From Marsupella aquatica (lineage: Eukaryota; Marchantiophyta), in the NCBI GenBank assembly GCA_973895155.1, contig OZ316896.1:13206001-13270000 (forward strand): DNA of 64,000 nt, in the 5' to 3' direction. Below the pieces are notes generated by a model, which saw only the letters and a program-made list of their open reading frames with translations, was not told the origin of the DNA and did no database searches. Both the position numbers and the translations under genes were made by a program. Positions 1-11,079 of the stretch are shown piece by piece. Position 1 is the first letter of the stretch. Every line of letters starts with the position of its first letter.

Positions 1-632
1 GTGTTGGAGGATTGCGAGAATTGTTTTTGTTTGTGAACGGATAGTACTTTGAAGTTTCGTTAATGATTACCCACACTTGTAATGAGGAGAGATTTCATTG
101 CGACGTCCAACTTCAACACATGAATGGTCTCCAAGTGGATTTTTCAAAGAAGGGAGGCGATGTAGTGAATTCTAACTCTTTTCACAAGGTAAAACGGAGA
201 GATGTTGAGGTGTTCAAGTAGTGAATCTCGCAAATCTTCGCATGAGGAAATAGAGGAGAAACAGGGTGGATTGGAGTGAGGTCGAGTAGGAGATTGGTTT
301 GTCCTTAGCGGATGTGAGGGTATACCATAAAGCAATGAAGTTTGTTATTCACTTGAGCTGCAATGGGGAAAGGGAATAGAATTGTCACATTGTTGAACGT
401 GTGCCAACAGTAATTGTATGGATGTACATGTTATATGGTAAGTAAATCCCAGGTGTACTTTGCTCTTTGTACTTCTATGGATGATTATGAGCCACTAGTA
501 CCCCCATGCCAGTTGGATCAGGATCATGAACAAATCGTATTGCTCAGATCCATTGGACATGAATAGACTATCAGGATTGCTTAATATCACAGCCATGAGG
601 TATTATACAATGAGAACAAACAGTACTTTTGT
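1..632. other. Intergenic, nothing recognised
   Basis: No frame here looks like coding sequence and no repeat ends are clear. The stretch 549-591 recurs with a few changes at 1031-1073, on the far side of the 160-bp tandem duplication, so the whole 0.5-1.1 kb block has been duplicated locally. Confidence 0.5.
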
Positions 633-952
633 GAGCCAGGAGACTGTTGTTAGCTAGACACTGGTGGTTTTAAATTTCTTTTGTTTTTTATTATCTTTTA
701 TATTTTTTGTGTTTTTTAATGACTCCAATTGGCTAGCAAATTTGATAGCAAAAAGAGGAGTCCCAAAAAGGGATGTTATCAACAAGGTCTTTGAGCCAGG
801 AGACTGTTGTTAGCTAGACACTGGTGGTTTTAAATTTCTTTTGTTTTTTATTATCTTTTATATTTTTTGTGTTTTTTAATGACTCCAATTGGCTAGCAAA
901 TTTGATAGCAAAAAGAGGAGTCCCAAAAAGGGATGTTATCAACAAGGTCTTT
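633..952. repeat. Perfect 160-bp tandem duplication
   Basis: Positions 633-792 and 793-952 are identical base for base as far as I can read, with a period of exactly 160. The unit is AT-rich with long T runs in its middle. A short ORF crossing the second copy is a by-product of the repeat, since nothing resembles a protein domain. Perfect identity means either a very recent duplication or an assembly/read artefact. Confidence 0.95.
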
Positions 953-1179
953 GTTAGCGAGGCAGTTGGATATAGAAAAATAAGGGGTCATGTAAACCCT
1001 AAAATCCTCGCATGCTACAATGACCCTCACAGCCATTAGACATGAGTAGACCATCAGGATTGCTTAATATCAGAGTCCTGGATATTAAGGTCCAACTTCT
1101 CAGGAAAACTCCCATCTTTCTGAGGTACATTCTGGCTTTATTTTACTAATGTTTTATATACTTTGGAATACTCCTTTTT

Positions 1180-1305
1180 TATTAAAAAAAATTAAGGGAA
1201 AATACCTCACAGAAAGGGAATAATCAATCACAACAGTTGTACCCAAGATTATGAGTCTCCTTCAAGTGAGCTACCACACAGCCATGTTTCTCTAGGCCTA
1301 ATGTT
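1180..1305 (-). repeat. tRNA-derived SINE-like element, copy 1
   Basis: Read on the minus strand, this begins with a tRNA-like head: an A-box-like TGTGGTAGCTCACTTGAAG stretch, then a B-box-like GGTACAA stretch, followed by an AT-rich tail that ends in A/T runs near 1180. The same arrangement recurs at about 35,655-35,800 in the same orientation. The resemblance to pol III promoter boxes is by eye only. Confidence 0.5.
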
Positions 1306-4300
1306 GTACACACTATATAGCACTCCCACTAAAACAAAGAATACTGCACTTGAGGCCTCCCTTTGCCTCGACAGCAACAAATTATACCGCCACAGTCCAA
1401 CACTACTCCATTTTTCACATTCCAATCATTCCTCTTCTCTACCTTACCCTACCAGTTTGCTCCACAATTTCAAAGAAAATAGTTACTCACCAAACTTCAA
1501 TCAGTTTCTAATTAGAACCGCCACATCACCGTTTTTCACAAGATGACTCGTTGCGAGAAAAAATGTCACACCATCTTTTTCATAAGGTGACTAGTCTTTA
1601 GAAAGAATGTCACACGACCTTTTCATAAGGTGGCTCATTGTGAGGACACAAGTAACACAGCCCACAATGAATTAATTAATTAATGAAGGAGCAGGACACC
1701 ATGGCATACCCTTTATCTACATGGACCACACAATGCCCTCCAATAGGGACATTGTGTGGAAATAGTAGGAAACCAGTTAGGTGAAAGTGCACTACTCTAA
1801 TATCAACCTAATAAAAAAAGAGGGCACAAGCGAGGGAATCTTCCATCACCACACATTGAGAACAATATCACCGCTTTAGGGGAAAAGTGCTCTGGAGCCA
1901 CAAATTGGAACCTTCCACGAGAGCCAAAAAGGCCTTCTCTGGGACCCCACGAAGGAGAGACAGTACTTGACCCTTGAAGCTCTGTGGTTGCTTCCATCAT
2001 TCTCTCTCCAATCTAATCCAATGAAAAGGGGGGCTGGATCAAACATCAAATTTAAAAGGGGAAAACATAATAAATCCGAGAAGGTGGGCTGGATTCTTTC
2101 TCCATATAATCCCATTGGCCCACCTTTACACCCTGGACGTGGCCAAAAGCCCTCACATGCTTATGGGGAGGATTCAAGGGACAAAATCCACCCACCCCCA
2201 CTCCAAAGCTCCCAAAGGCCACAATCTTTAGTCATCGATATTTATTTTGTAAAAGCTCATCCCACGTGTGGGCTTAGGTTTGGTCATTTGGGTGGCTTGT
2301 CTCATGGTGTGGATACGGTGGGTTGGAATTATTTGAGAGACTCCATTGGGCCACCTTGCAAACAGGAAATCACACCAGAATTTCCGCCTGTCTGGCTAAT
2401 AAGTATCAAGCAAAGATTCTCTTTAAAAGGTTTGATTTCTTTGACCGGGCTTTTCTAAGAGCCAACTCTCATGTGAGCATGTTATATCACATTTCAGATT
2501 TTGTCTTATTCATATTTTTGTGTCATATATTTTCATTTCAATCTGCTTTATCAAGGGGCAGCCTTTGTATTCTATACATTTTTAAATAATTTTTAGACCC
2601 CTTTAGTTTTAGGTATTCTAGAGTGTTTTGAACTTATTTTGGCAGCCCCCTTTCACAGTACGTGTTTTCTTAGAGATGAAACCAAAGGCTCCACCACCAC
2701 AAGTGAGAGAAATGATGCTGAAGAACATGAATGCATAGTCTCTTAAGTTCTCCTCATGTTTTTCTTTCCTAGGTTTATGGTTTTTATTGAAAGGAGTGTC
2801 ATTCATAAGGCACCCTGAGTTAAGTGCACACATCGTAGCATAGTTTGCCTGTACCTTTTCTTGGTCACTGTGCTTTTCTTGGCAGACACTTTACATATAT
2901 AATAGCACTTCTATGCTCTCATATTTTATTTACTTTCAGATCACTACAAGACAAAAAATAAAGCATGTTCCAGGATGAGCATGCTATATATGAGCAACCC
3001 TCAGGCCCAACTCGCATGTGAACAGCCCTTGTTTATTGGGCTCTTTACTACCCCTGCTGTTGGGTCTTACAAGGGCCAGACATTTTCCCAACCTTTGCCC
3101 TTGGGTCAGCACAAGACCTGCTGTCAGGCATGCCTATCAAGGGGCCTATGGCATGGAAACCTACATGAAATTTATGATGACTTAAGTTTGAGGGCCTCAA
3201 AAGAAAGGGCCAACGATGTCCGAGTTGGGACCAAAGAGTGCGCACACAAAGAAACTGAAGACTGCGGCCACTGAACTACCTTTATGCCGGCGCCAGTGAA
3301 ATGGGATGTGACAAGAAGCTGTTACGTAACCCTGGTCTAGACTTCGAGCGAGGGAAAAAGATTAGGGAAGCTTTGGACTAAACCAGAGTTATCTGGATGG
3401 GCAAGTGTGGTTAACTGAGGAGGCTTATTGGAGGCCTCATGGGCATCCTTTCTACCCAAGTCCACCATGCACAGAACCCAGCTCCCACCCTTGGGAGTGG
3501 GAGTGTCAAACCCTACTCACAGAATTGGTCCATGGAGGCCATGTTGCACCAAGCAAAGCCATTCCTTGACTGAGTTTGAATGCACTGACTCACTTAGCTT
3601 TGGGTCACATTTGCCCCAGGATTCACCCCACCAAACACGTGAACTGAGGGGTTTAGCGTGAGCACAAGCCCATACCAAGGTCCACAGTATTGGCTTGGGG
3701 CACAAGGCTCTACACTATTTTGCTAGATTCCACCTCTCCAAACAGTCTCTGCCACTTTTGACAAACATTAACTACAGTAGTTTTTTATGTTCCATTTGCT
3801 AGTTTCCCACCTAGTCACATGCCCCATTAGCCAAAATATAATGGTCATCCTTAAATCTAGGGAGATCTAAGAATCAGAAAACAATTTGGGAATTAATTTC
3901 CTAATATCTTCCCCTTCACACACCTGACATTTGCCACTCTGGCTAATAAGGCTACAAGGAACGATTGTGAAATGCACCTGTATTGGGCTAGTAATGACTA
4001 TGACATGGGAGACAGTGCCTAGCTTTCTCCAATTCATGTCCCAACCCCCTAACTTCTCACCCCTGGCTAGCAATATAATCCCTTACTTGGTGGGCAAATC
4101 ATAATGACTTCAATTGAGAATCCTTCTAACAAAGTTAAACAACAACAAAAATGAGCCCGCTCCAATCCCCCCCTCCACAAACAAACAAACAAAAGTGGGG
4201 CTGCGCATTCATAGCCTCAACTCTGAAGGTCTAAAAACTTCAGTCCTCTTCAGTTCTGCTCAATGCAAGCAGGGGAAGGCTGTTGTATGCAATTCAGTTG

Positions 4301-5850
4301 CTTGCTGGGTGCAGCTGCGTCTCACCATGAGTTTTTCAGAATTCTTGTATTATGGGACACTTGATGACCACTGACCTTTTGGGCTTGAAAATGATTTCCT
4401 CTCCAACATTCATTAGAGTTTCCCCTAGAATTTGGGGGAAACTCCGATAATTATGAGAAAAACAGTAAGGTTTTGATATTTCCCCTTTAATAGTATTAGT
4501 GCCATTCAAAAACAAGCACACCGTAGCCAAATCCCCAGCTCACATATGAGCTTCTACACCTACCAACTGGTCACGTTGCAGCAGCCAATGGGACTATCGT
4601 ACCTTATAAACTACATATATGGCTAGACGTCAGGTTCCATATCCCCAAACAAGAGTCCCACTGTTGTGGACCAGGTTCTTTATTTTTGCTACTGTAGCAA
4701 TGAGATCTATACTAGTTGTAATTGAGCAAGGAATTATTATTACTCCTGGAAAATGTAAACAGCTGTGGTTCACGTTTTCCAAGAAGAATTTGAGAATAAA
4801 GAACATGGCACCAAGATTATGTCAATTGATACTCTAGGAGTTCCCGTTATTCCCAAACTATTCAAGTTGTCTGCATTATTCCCAGGGCTCTCTAAACATG
4901 ACGTAATGATGTTGGGTAAGAATCTCGAGGTAGGTCAGAGCCTGGGCTGATGTCAACAGACACTAGGGTAAGCACACACCATTAAATCGCGTTGTTTGTC
5001 TTGTTGGAAGACACTTATCACTTGGGGGTGGCTAGGACCCAGGTGGGCTTTGAAACTCTGGAGGAACGTTTTGTGAATCTCTTTTATTGTTGCCCTTTGG
5101 GTCCCACCATTCAATGGCATACACATGGGGTGAGGACATGAAGGTGTAAGTCTTCACATTTCTTAATGTTACCTATGGTGGGCGGATCCAAATAAATGTA
5201 GAAAACATACATTGCCTGGCAGGGCCTGCCCGGGTTTGTGTGTTGGACTTGGTTTCCTCCTATTTACTCTAGAAAACAAAGGAAAATAAAACTTTTTGCT
5301 GGATTATTGCCTACTGATGATGAAAATAGATGTATGCATGTGTATAGACAGATTGGATATCACAATTGACAAAGACACTTGTTGTGAAAGCTGCTTGAGG
5401 ATACACAATTGCTTGGGCAATCAGTGATGATATATGAGGTTTGTCGAGTAATCAGTTTGGATCGTCAACTTCCACAAGTTGTCACTAATATCACAGGATG
5501 ATAAAGCATCTTGAAAGGCTAGAATTTTCATGACTTTCTACATTACATACTCAGGGTTTTAGCTCACATTCTCCTCCTTTTGGTGGACAAATAACAATAG
5601 ATATCAATCATTCACAAATGATTCTTTATCAGGTGATGGCCACCAGCTGCTACTCCATAACTCCTTTGTTTAGTTTTTCAATCCTACAGTTCGCCTCGTT
5701 TCGCGTTGTTCACGAGCAAAAAATGATGTCATCATTTTGATGAAGTCAATGCTCATTAGATAATTCATTTTGAAAAAAACTATTCCCAGATTTTCTTAAA
5801 CAGGTATGAAAGAAAATATTTGCATAAAAATAGTGTTGGCGACCAGATAC
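1306..5850. other. Intergenic; ORFs here judged non-coding
   Basis: The longest frame (1967-2458, plus) has no recognisable domain, is rich in Pro/Gly/Ser and overlaps equally long frames on the other strand, so I do not call it. Around 3,735-3,990 lies a copy of a dispersed repeat that shares a TCTAGGGAGATCTA-like core with 27,150-27,370 and 56,985-57,210. Nothing else is supported. Confidence 0.5.
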
Positions 5851-5864
5851 ATAACTACATAATC

Positions 5865-6042
5865 TCAAAGCTACTCTCAGGGCCTATTGTCTAGAGTGGA
5901 GCCTCTAGACAATGACTCTAGGGCATACCTGAAAGTGGAGGCAAAAAGAAAAGAGGATTGGGGGCGATGAATAGTAGGGACTCTAGGGTATAACTGAAAG
6001 CGGAGGGCAGAAAATAGGGAATGGGGGCAAGAAACAGTAGGG
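5865..6042. repeat. Palindrome-containing repeat plus 65-bp tandem unit
   Basis: Position 5890-5909 is a near-palindrome, TCTAGAGTGGAGCCTCTAGA, present in five places in the window (see 10771, 39331, 39614, 44218). It is followed by two tandem units of about 65 bp (5915-5979 and 5980-6042) that begin ACTCTAGGG and run into a GGGG-rich tail. The sequence from the palindrome through the first tandem unit resembles 39,310-39,415. Confidence 0.7.
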
Positions 6043-6117
6043 CACCTTTTGTTAGCAAGGTTTTTTTATCCTCACTTCTACTTAAGATTCTTCGAAGGGG
6101 CAGTCAGGCTAGTCTAG

Positions 6118-6250
6118 CTAGTCTATATAAACAAGCGCCAACGGTACAAAAGTGGGCTAGTCTATACAAAAACCACCCAACAACACAAAGTGTGCTAGTC
6201 TATACAAACAAACACCAACGATACAAAGGTGGGCTAGTCTATGTAAACTC
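6118..6250. repeat. Short tandem array, about 39-bp unit
   Basis: The motif CTAGTCTAT recurs at 6118, 6157, 6195 and 6234, giving periods of 39, 38 and 39. Each unit continues with a run such as ACAAACACCAACGATACAAA. A related single unit is at about 6453-6500. Confidence 0.8.
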
Positions 6251-7550
6251 ACAAGATAGGTCCACTAGCTTGTGAGTTTCCACACCAGGGCTTGACTGTC
6301 AAGGCGGTCAAACCCCGGTATATTATTGTTTACAATTAAATAGTGTCTGAGTTTTTTTGCACCCTCACCTTCAACTCAATATGTCTTTTTAGATGGCTTG
6401 TGGGTTCAGAGTGAGGGTAGCCCCAAGTGTGGCGGAACAGGAATGGAGAGCAGTCAGGCAAGTCTATATAAACAAGCAACAACATATACAAGTGTGATAA
6501 GCTTACAGGTAGGTCCACTAGCTTGTGAGTTTCCAAAACAGGGCTTGTTGGTCAAGCGGTGAAACCCCCGTATAAACAGTATCGAGTTTTATGGTCATAT
6601 GTTTCAAGTTCAGCAAGAATTGGGTCAAAAAAACAACTGGCAGCCCTAACTCTGGTCAACACACAGTAGCTGCGGGAAGAGCCCCGGAAAGTGCCCCGGA
6701 AAGTGAGAGCAAGAGTGGCCCAAGGATGAGAGGCAGCAACTAAAACAAAACCCTTACTTCTGTGTGGGTTGCGAGATGTTGCAAAATCTAAACTGAGAAA
6801 GCCCAAGAGACCTGCTTGGAGATGTGAGGACAGACTGCCATGGCCATCAAGATTGTTGTGGTCTCAATAGGGCATCTCAAACCTGTCCATTTTACCTCCA
6901 GTTGTGGTAGATCAAGGGCGTTTTCCCAAAATTAAAGTGGTGGACACAAAAATGTTTGTCCGTGCACTCATGACTGCAGACCTGAACTGGTACTTTCAAG
7001 ACAGGTTGTTTTCTTTTGTGGACCTGAAGGTTTGAGTTGCAATAATATTAGGGGGTCTCAATTATGATACCGCAAATTTAGAAAACGAAAATGACAGTGG
7101 GTCCGCTATGTGTGCCCTGATCACCACCTACGGACCCTGCAAGTAAAGGAGTTTTGTATTTGAATCGGTCTGCCTTGACTGAATTTGTTTGAAATCGGTA
7201 AGTTAGTGACTTGTGCAACATCCGGCTTCTTAAGAGGTGCATGTTGTTGGGTCTGCTCACACCAAAACGGGGTCAGGGGAAAATTAGGCTCAAGGTCCAG
7301 AGGTGTGACTACCTCAGTTTCAGAATCCCACACACTTTAGTGGACCTCTGCTCGGGCCCCTATAGACCAGGCCATAATAAGCATCAGCGGGCTCATATTT
7401 GAGACCCCCTATTGAAGCCCCTTATTAGTGCATTAGTTTCTTTTGCACCGTCACGTTCAGCTCAATTTGTCTTTTTGAATGGCTTGTGAGTTGAGAGCCG
7501 AGGGCTGCTCCAAGTTTGGCGGAGCTGGAATCGAGGGCGGCCGTCTACTC
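6250..7550. repeat. Local duplications of about 100-120 bp
   Basis: Two copies of a block containing GTCCACTAGCTTGTGAGTTTCC occur at about 6,255-6,320 and 6,510-6,575. A second block, with TTTTGCACC...CAACTCAATATGTCTTTTT, occurs at about 6,350-6,450 and again at about 7,434-7,545. Between them (6,580-7,430) I see no gene. Confidence 0.7.
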
Positions 7551-7920
7551 AGCTTGGGTAGAGTACAGTATTAGTAGTACTACGGTACGCCTACTCTAAG
7601 GGACCGCGATGGGGATGTCTTTCGCGCTAAGGTCACCCGGCCGTCTTTCACTCCAGCCAATCGCACCCCAGTCCGTGGCTAACTGCAGATCGCTTCTTGG
7701 ATCCTCTTTCCGTTTCGCGGCACAGGATCCCGAGCCTCCCCCTCTCCAGGCTCGGAAAGACCTACCCACTTCGATACGATCCCCGCTTTGACCGTGACGA
7801 CTGCTCCAACCCGCCCACAAAAACTAAGCTCCGATTTATCAGTGTTTACGTTTCTGCCGGCGGGCCCTCCACACGCGCGCTTTTCCCATTGGAGATTCAT
7901 TCTTCATTTCAGTAAAATAA
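7480..7920. other. CpG-rich patch without a recognised gene
   Basis: CG dinucleotides are much denser here than in the flanking CG-poor DNA. Open frames exist on both strands (for example 7596-7820 minus) but overlap each other and carry no domain. It could be an unmethylated promoter or a relic of a young insertion. Confidence 0.4.
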
Positions 7921-8159
7921 TAACCAGTATTTTTCACAAAATGTAGCCCGGATAGACCTCTAGGTTGGCCAAAATGCTCCCATGGATTCATTTCAGTAAT
8001 TAATTCAACCAGTGCTTTTCTTCTATTTTAATATTTTAATTAAAATATATATACAATCAGTGTTGACACCAAGATGGTCAGAATCTACTTATAATTTAAT
8101 GAGTTTTTCTAGGCTTTTACAATGCTTTGTGGGTAGGGCCCAAAATTTTAATAACTGTA

Positions 8160-9180
8160 TATATTGTGTTAATCCGAATGACACTACTCGAATGACACTG
8201 CTGGACGAGCTCACCGCCCATGGATTCCTTACGCTACAGTGCGCCTCTTTACAGTGTAAGACCTGCGACACGTGCCACTGTATATAGTAAGCTCTCGAGG
8301 AACTGACATTTGGACTCTTAGTCGTCCCCCATGCGTGAGGACCAGAGCTCGAATCCCGTTCCCGCAACATCAACCACGGGACTACGTCATCGACTCCTGT
8401 ACGGCTGTACTCATCTACTCGACTGTACCACTCTGTCTGTTCTAGAGAAAGCTATTAAAAAACGTTAAAGACTACTTCGCGAAACGGGTGAGTTTGATCA
8501 GGCTGGTTGGTGGCCGTGTTGACCCATTACTGTATTTTTTATTATTGGATGGAAGTTTACTTCCCATGAAAGTAAGGCCTTCCGTTCAAGACAAAGAAGA
8601 GAAAAAGAAACGGGTGGGGTGATGAGTGCTGCTGTAGGACAGTGCGGTACTTATTATATTATGACTGTGATAGTTCGAATTCCAGAACCGTGGGCCACCC
8701 GGCAACCGCGGGAGCCGCAATTGTCGAATCCAGTCCCTTGACGGCGACGGCGTGTACTATGGTCGCTCCACAATCCATCATGCACCGTAGCCTTTGTTAC
8801 GTACATTCGGAAAATCGTGTGAATGGATACGATAGCGTCGGGGATTTCTTAACTAATTAAGGCTTGGTTGTCTGAAAGGCCGACTCTGCGTTGCGGACGC
8901 CCACCGACGGCGACAACAACGGCGTCGCGTCTCTTGCCGACCATGGAAAGAGTTTCCTTCGAGACAACGAAAATGACTCACGACGTCCGGCAGAGTAGGC
9001 TCCCGGAAAGACGGAAACTTCGTCCTTTTGGACGGAGGACGACGCTTCTGGGACTGGAAAACCGGCGGAGAGAACCACCACAGTAGCATCCTTGAGGGCT
9101 TCCGGGTGGCTACAGCAGTCCAGCCCCGCAGTTGAGGGTCGGTGAAGGTCTTTCGAGGGCAGAACGGGAAATTACACACG
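8160..9180. other. CpG-rich patch with tRNA-box-like motifs
   Basis: CG is dense again, especially at 8,640-9,180. B-box-like stretches, GAGCTCGAATCCCGTT near 8347 and AGTTCGAATTCCAG near 8672, suggest pol III-derived sequence, but no cloverleaf can be drawn, so no tRNA is called. The ORFs at 8853-9179 (minus) and 8868-9086 (plus) are opposite-strand shadows of the same CG-rich stretch. Confidence 0.35.
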
Positions 9181-9230
9181 TATCTTCACAAGTTGCCAAA
9201 AAAGAAAATTACACCCTTTTACCACTGTGT

Positions 9231-9485
9231 GTGTTAGCATCTAGTTAGTGTGAGTGGAAATTATTGTTACTACCAAAAAGAAGTGAACAGGGCTTTTCAA
9301 TACTATTTCATGCATGCTTGGGTCAAGTATTTTCATGTGGAACCTGGGGCACCCACCTTCTTTCCATTGGGCAAAAAAGAATTGTTTAAATGTTTTTTTT
9401 TTTTAAATTTAGGTAACACTAATTCTTGAGCACAGCTGAAATTTGCTTCACCACTGGAATCAGGGTGAGTGACACTGCTTGCAAT
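9231..9485 (+). mobile_element. Dispersed short element, family A, copy 1
   Basis: Begins near GTGTTAGCAT and contains a core reading CCACCTTCTTTCCATTGGG followed by an A-run and TTGTTTAAA. Three other copies are at 36,344-36,585 (plus), about 48,640-48,720 with flank (minus) and 59,137-59,360 (minus). There is no coding capacity; it is probably a MITE or SINE. Terminal inverted repeats are not obvious. Confidence 0.65.
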
Positions 9486-9892
9486 GAATTGTAGAAGTAC
9501 CTGTAATGCTTGAAATTAACAAAAACATCCCCAACAATGTCTACTAACCAAAGGTGTCCCTTGTTTCTTGTAGTGACCATGGGTACACAGGTCATACTTT
9601 CCTTTTTTGATGAATATTTGCCAAAATCTTCTGCAACTGATACACATGAGTTTAGATTTTTTTCTTAGTATATTCACCAAGATGCTGCTGCTTCATACTC
9701 AGGGGGAAATCTAATGGTCCAGAATAACCTATCCAAGAACACTCTACATATACGTTGTTGCGATTGGCCACTCTACTCTCAATTTAATTAGTAGATCATT
9801 AAAGCATATATGAAGAGTAATTTAGAGTACTGTCGATTTGAAATGCACACCCTCACCATTGATTATCAATATTTGATCTCTTTGTTAAGGAT

Positions 9893-10214
9893 TGCTCTTA
9901 GTCTTGTGACTCATAGGTTACGGCACTTAGGCTAACCACAGTTAGGATCTTAGCTGAGGTTAGATTAGTCGTGTGTGACCTTGTATATACCAGGGCTAGT
10001 GTAAGCCGCTGGTGTGTGGTGCTTACTGATTGTAATAGAGCAACTTGAGGAAGAGGGAGAGGATGTGTGTTCGTCTACTCTTGAAGTAAAGCTTGAGTGT
10101 TCGTGTGGACGTAGCCTTGGAGAAGAGGTGAACCACGTAGAGATTGTGTCGACTACGTGTGCATGGAATGAGTCATGGTTGTATGGTCGTTGCGAATGAC
10201 GTCTTAGTTCAACA
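9893..10214 (+). mobile_element. Copia-type solo LTR
   Basis: A 322-bp unit starting TGTTAAGGATT and ending TTCAACA, so it has TG...CA ends. Near its 3' side it carries GTGGACGTAGCC and GAACCACGTAG, a pairing I know from plant Ty1/copia LTRs just before the R/U5 end. It is flanked by CTCTT (9888-9892) and CTCAT (10215-10219), an imperfect 5-bp target duplication. No internal domain or second LTR is adjacent, so it is a solo LTR. It is the same family as 44,707-45,051 but clearly diverged. Confidence 0.85.
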
Positions 10215-11079
10215 CTCATCTGTCAATCTAAGAAATTTCATGGCATGCACCTTTTCTTGTTATTGTTGTGCACTATTTTTCCCTGTTTTCTCTGTCAACC
10301 AATGATTGATCAAATGAGTCAATCAATTAGATTTAATGTCTATTGTTAGTAGTCTTTGTTTTTCTGAGTAAAAAGTTGTATATAAAGAAAATATTTTATT
10401 ATAATTTAAAAGTACATAAAAATTCCACAAGAGATTATTTTCTTGACACAGTTCTTTGTTGTTTGGGATGTTATTTTTCAATTCCCAAGTTTTTGCAATT
10501 CCTGGATCTAGACATTTTTTTTGGTGTGGTAAACCTTTTGGATATAATTGCTTTGGTGGCAAGAATGGTGCCAGCCCAAGAGTATTCAAGGAGAAGAGTG
10601 AGGCAGAGGAGTGCACTGGGTTCCATGCAAGGGAAGTGGAATCTTTGAATACAAACCAAGCGAGGAGAGTCCACTGGACTTGAGAAGGACCAACCCAACC
10701 GGACAAACAAAAGAACATATAACATTTTATTATAAAAGCATAAACTAAGTCTACTCTTAAGAGCCTAGGATCTAGAGTGAAGCGTCTAGAACTTAACGCA
10801 GACAAAACTGATCATGAATCTAAAAAAAAACTTTAAATGAGGATGGACAAAAATGATATTGATTCCAAATAAAGACAGAATTGAAATGAGGGTGAACAGA
10901 AAACAAGGATGGGGCAAAGATTAACTGAAATAACATAGATTTTTTTTTATTATGCAGGATTATTTTTCTTTATATCTATTTATATTCAAGAAAAGGTTAA
11001 TCAGGCTACTGCTAGTAATTACTAATTGAATATTATTAGCATACTTGATTGGTAAGTTTTGAGGGGATGATTTGAACAT
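10215..11079. other. Intergenic; one palindrome copy, no gene
   Basis: The minus-strand frame at 10323-10805 and plus-strand frames at 10343-10683 overlap fully and carry no domain. Position 10771-10790 is a copy of the TCTAGAGTGAAGCGTCTAGA palindrome family. Confidence 0.5.

Noticed and set aside
1967-2458. 163-codon plus-strand open frame
   Set aside because: No domain, composition like translated non-coding DNA, and it overlaps other frames on both strands.
8290-8480. Possible tRNA gene around the GAGCTCGAATCCC stretch
   Set aside because: Only a T-arm-like motif is visible; no acceptor, D or anticodon arm can be paired at the right distances.
8853-9179. 108-codon Arg/Pro/Ser-rich minus-strand frame
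   Set aside because: A CG-rich stretch opens frames on both strands at once; no conserved motif.
10323-10805. 160-codon minus-strand frame
   Set aside because: Antiparallel to three plus-strand frames, hydrophobic/mixed with no domain, in AT-rich DNA.
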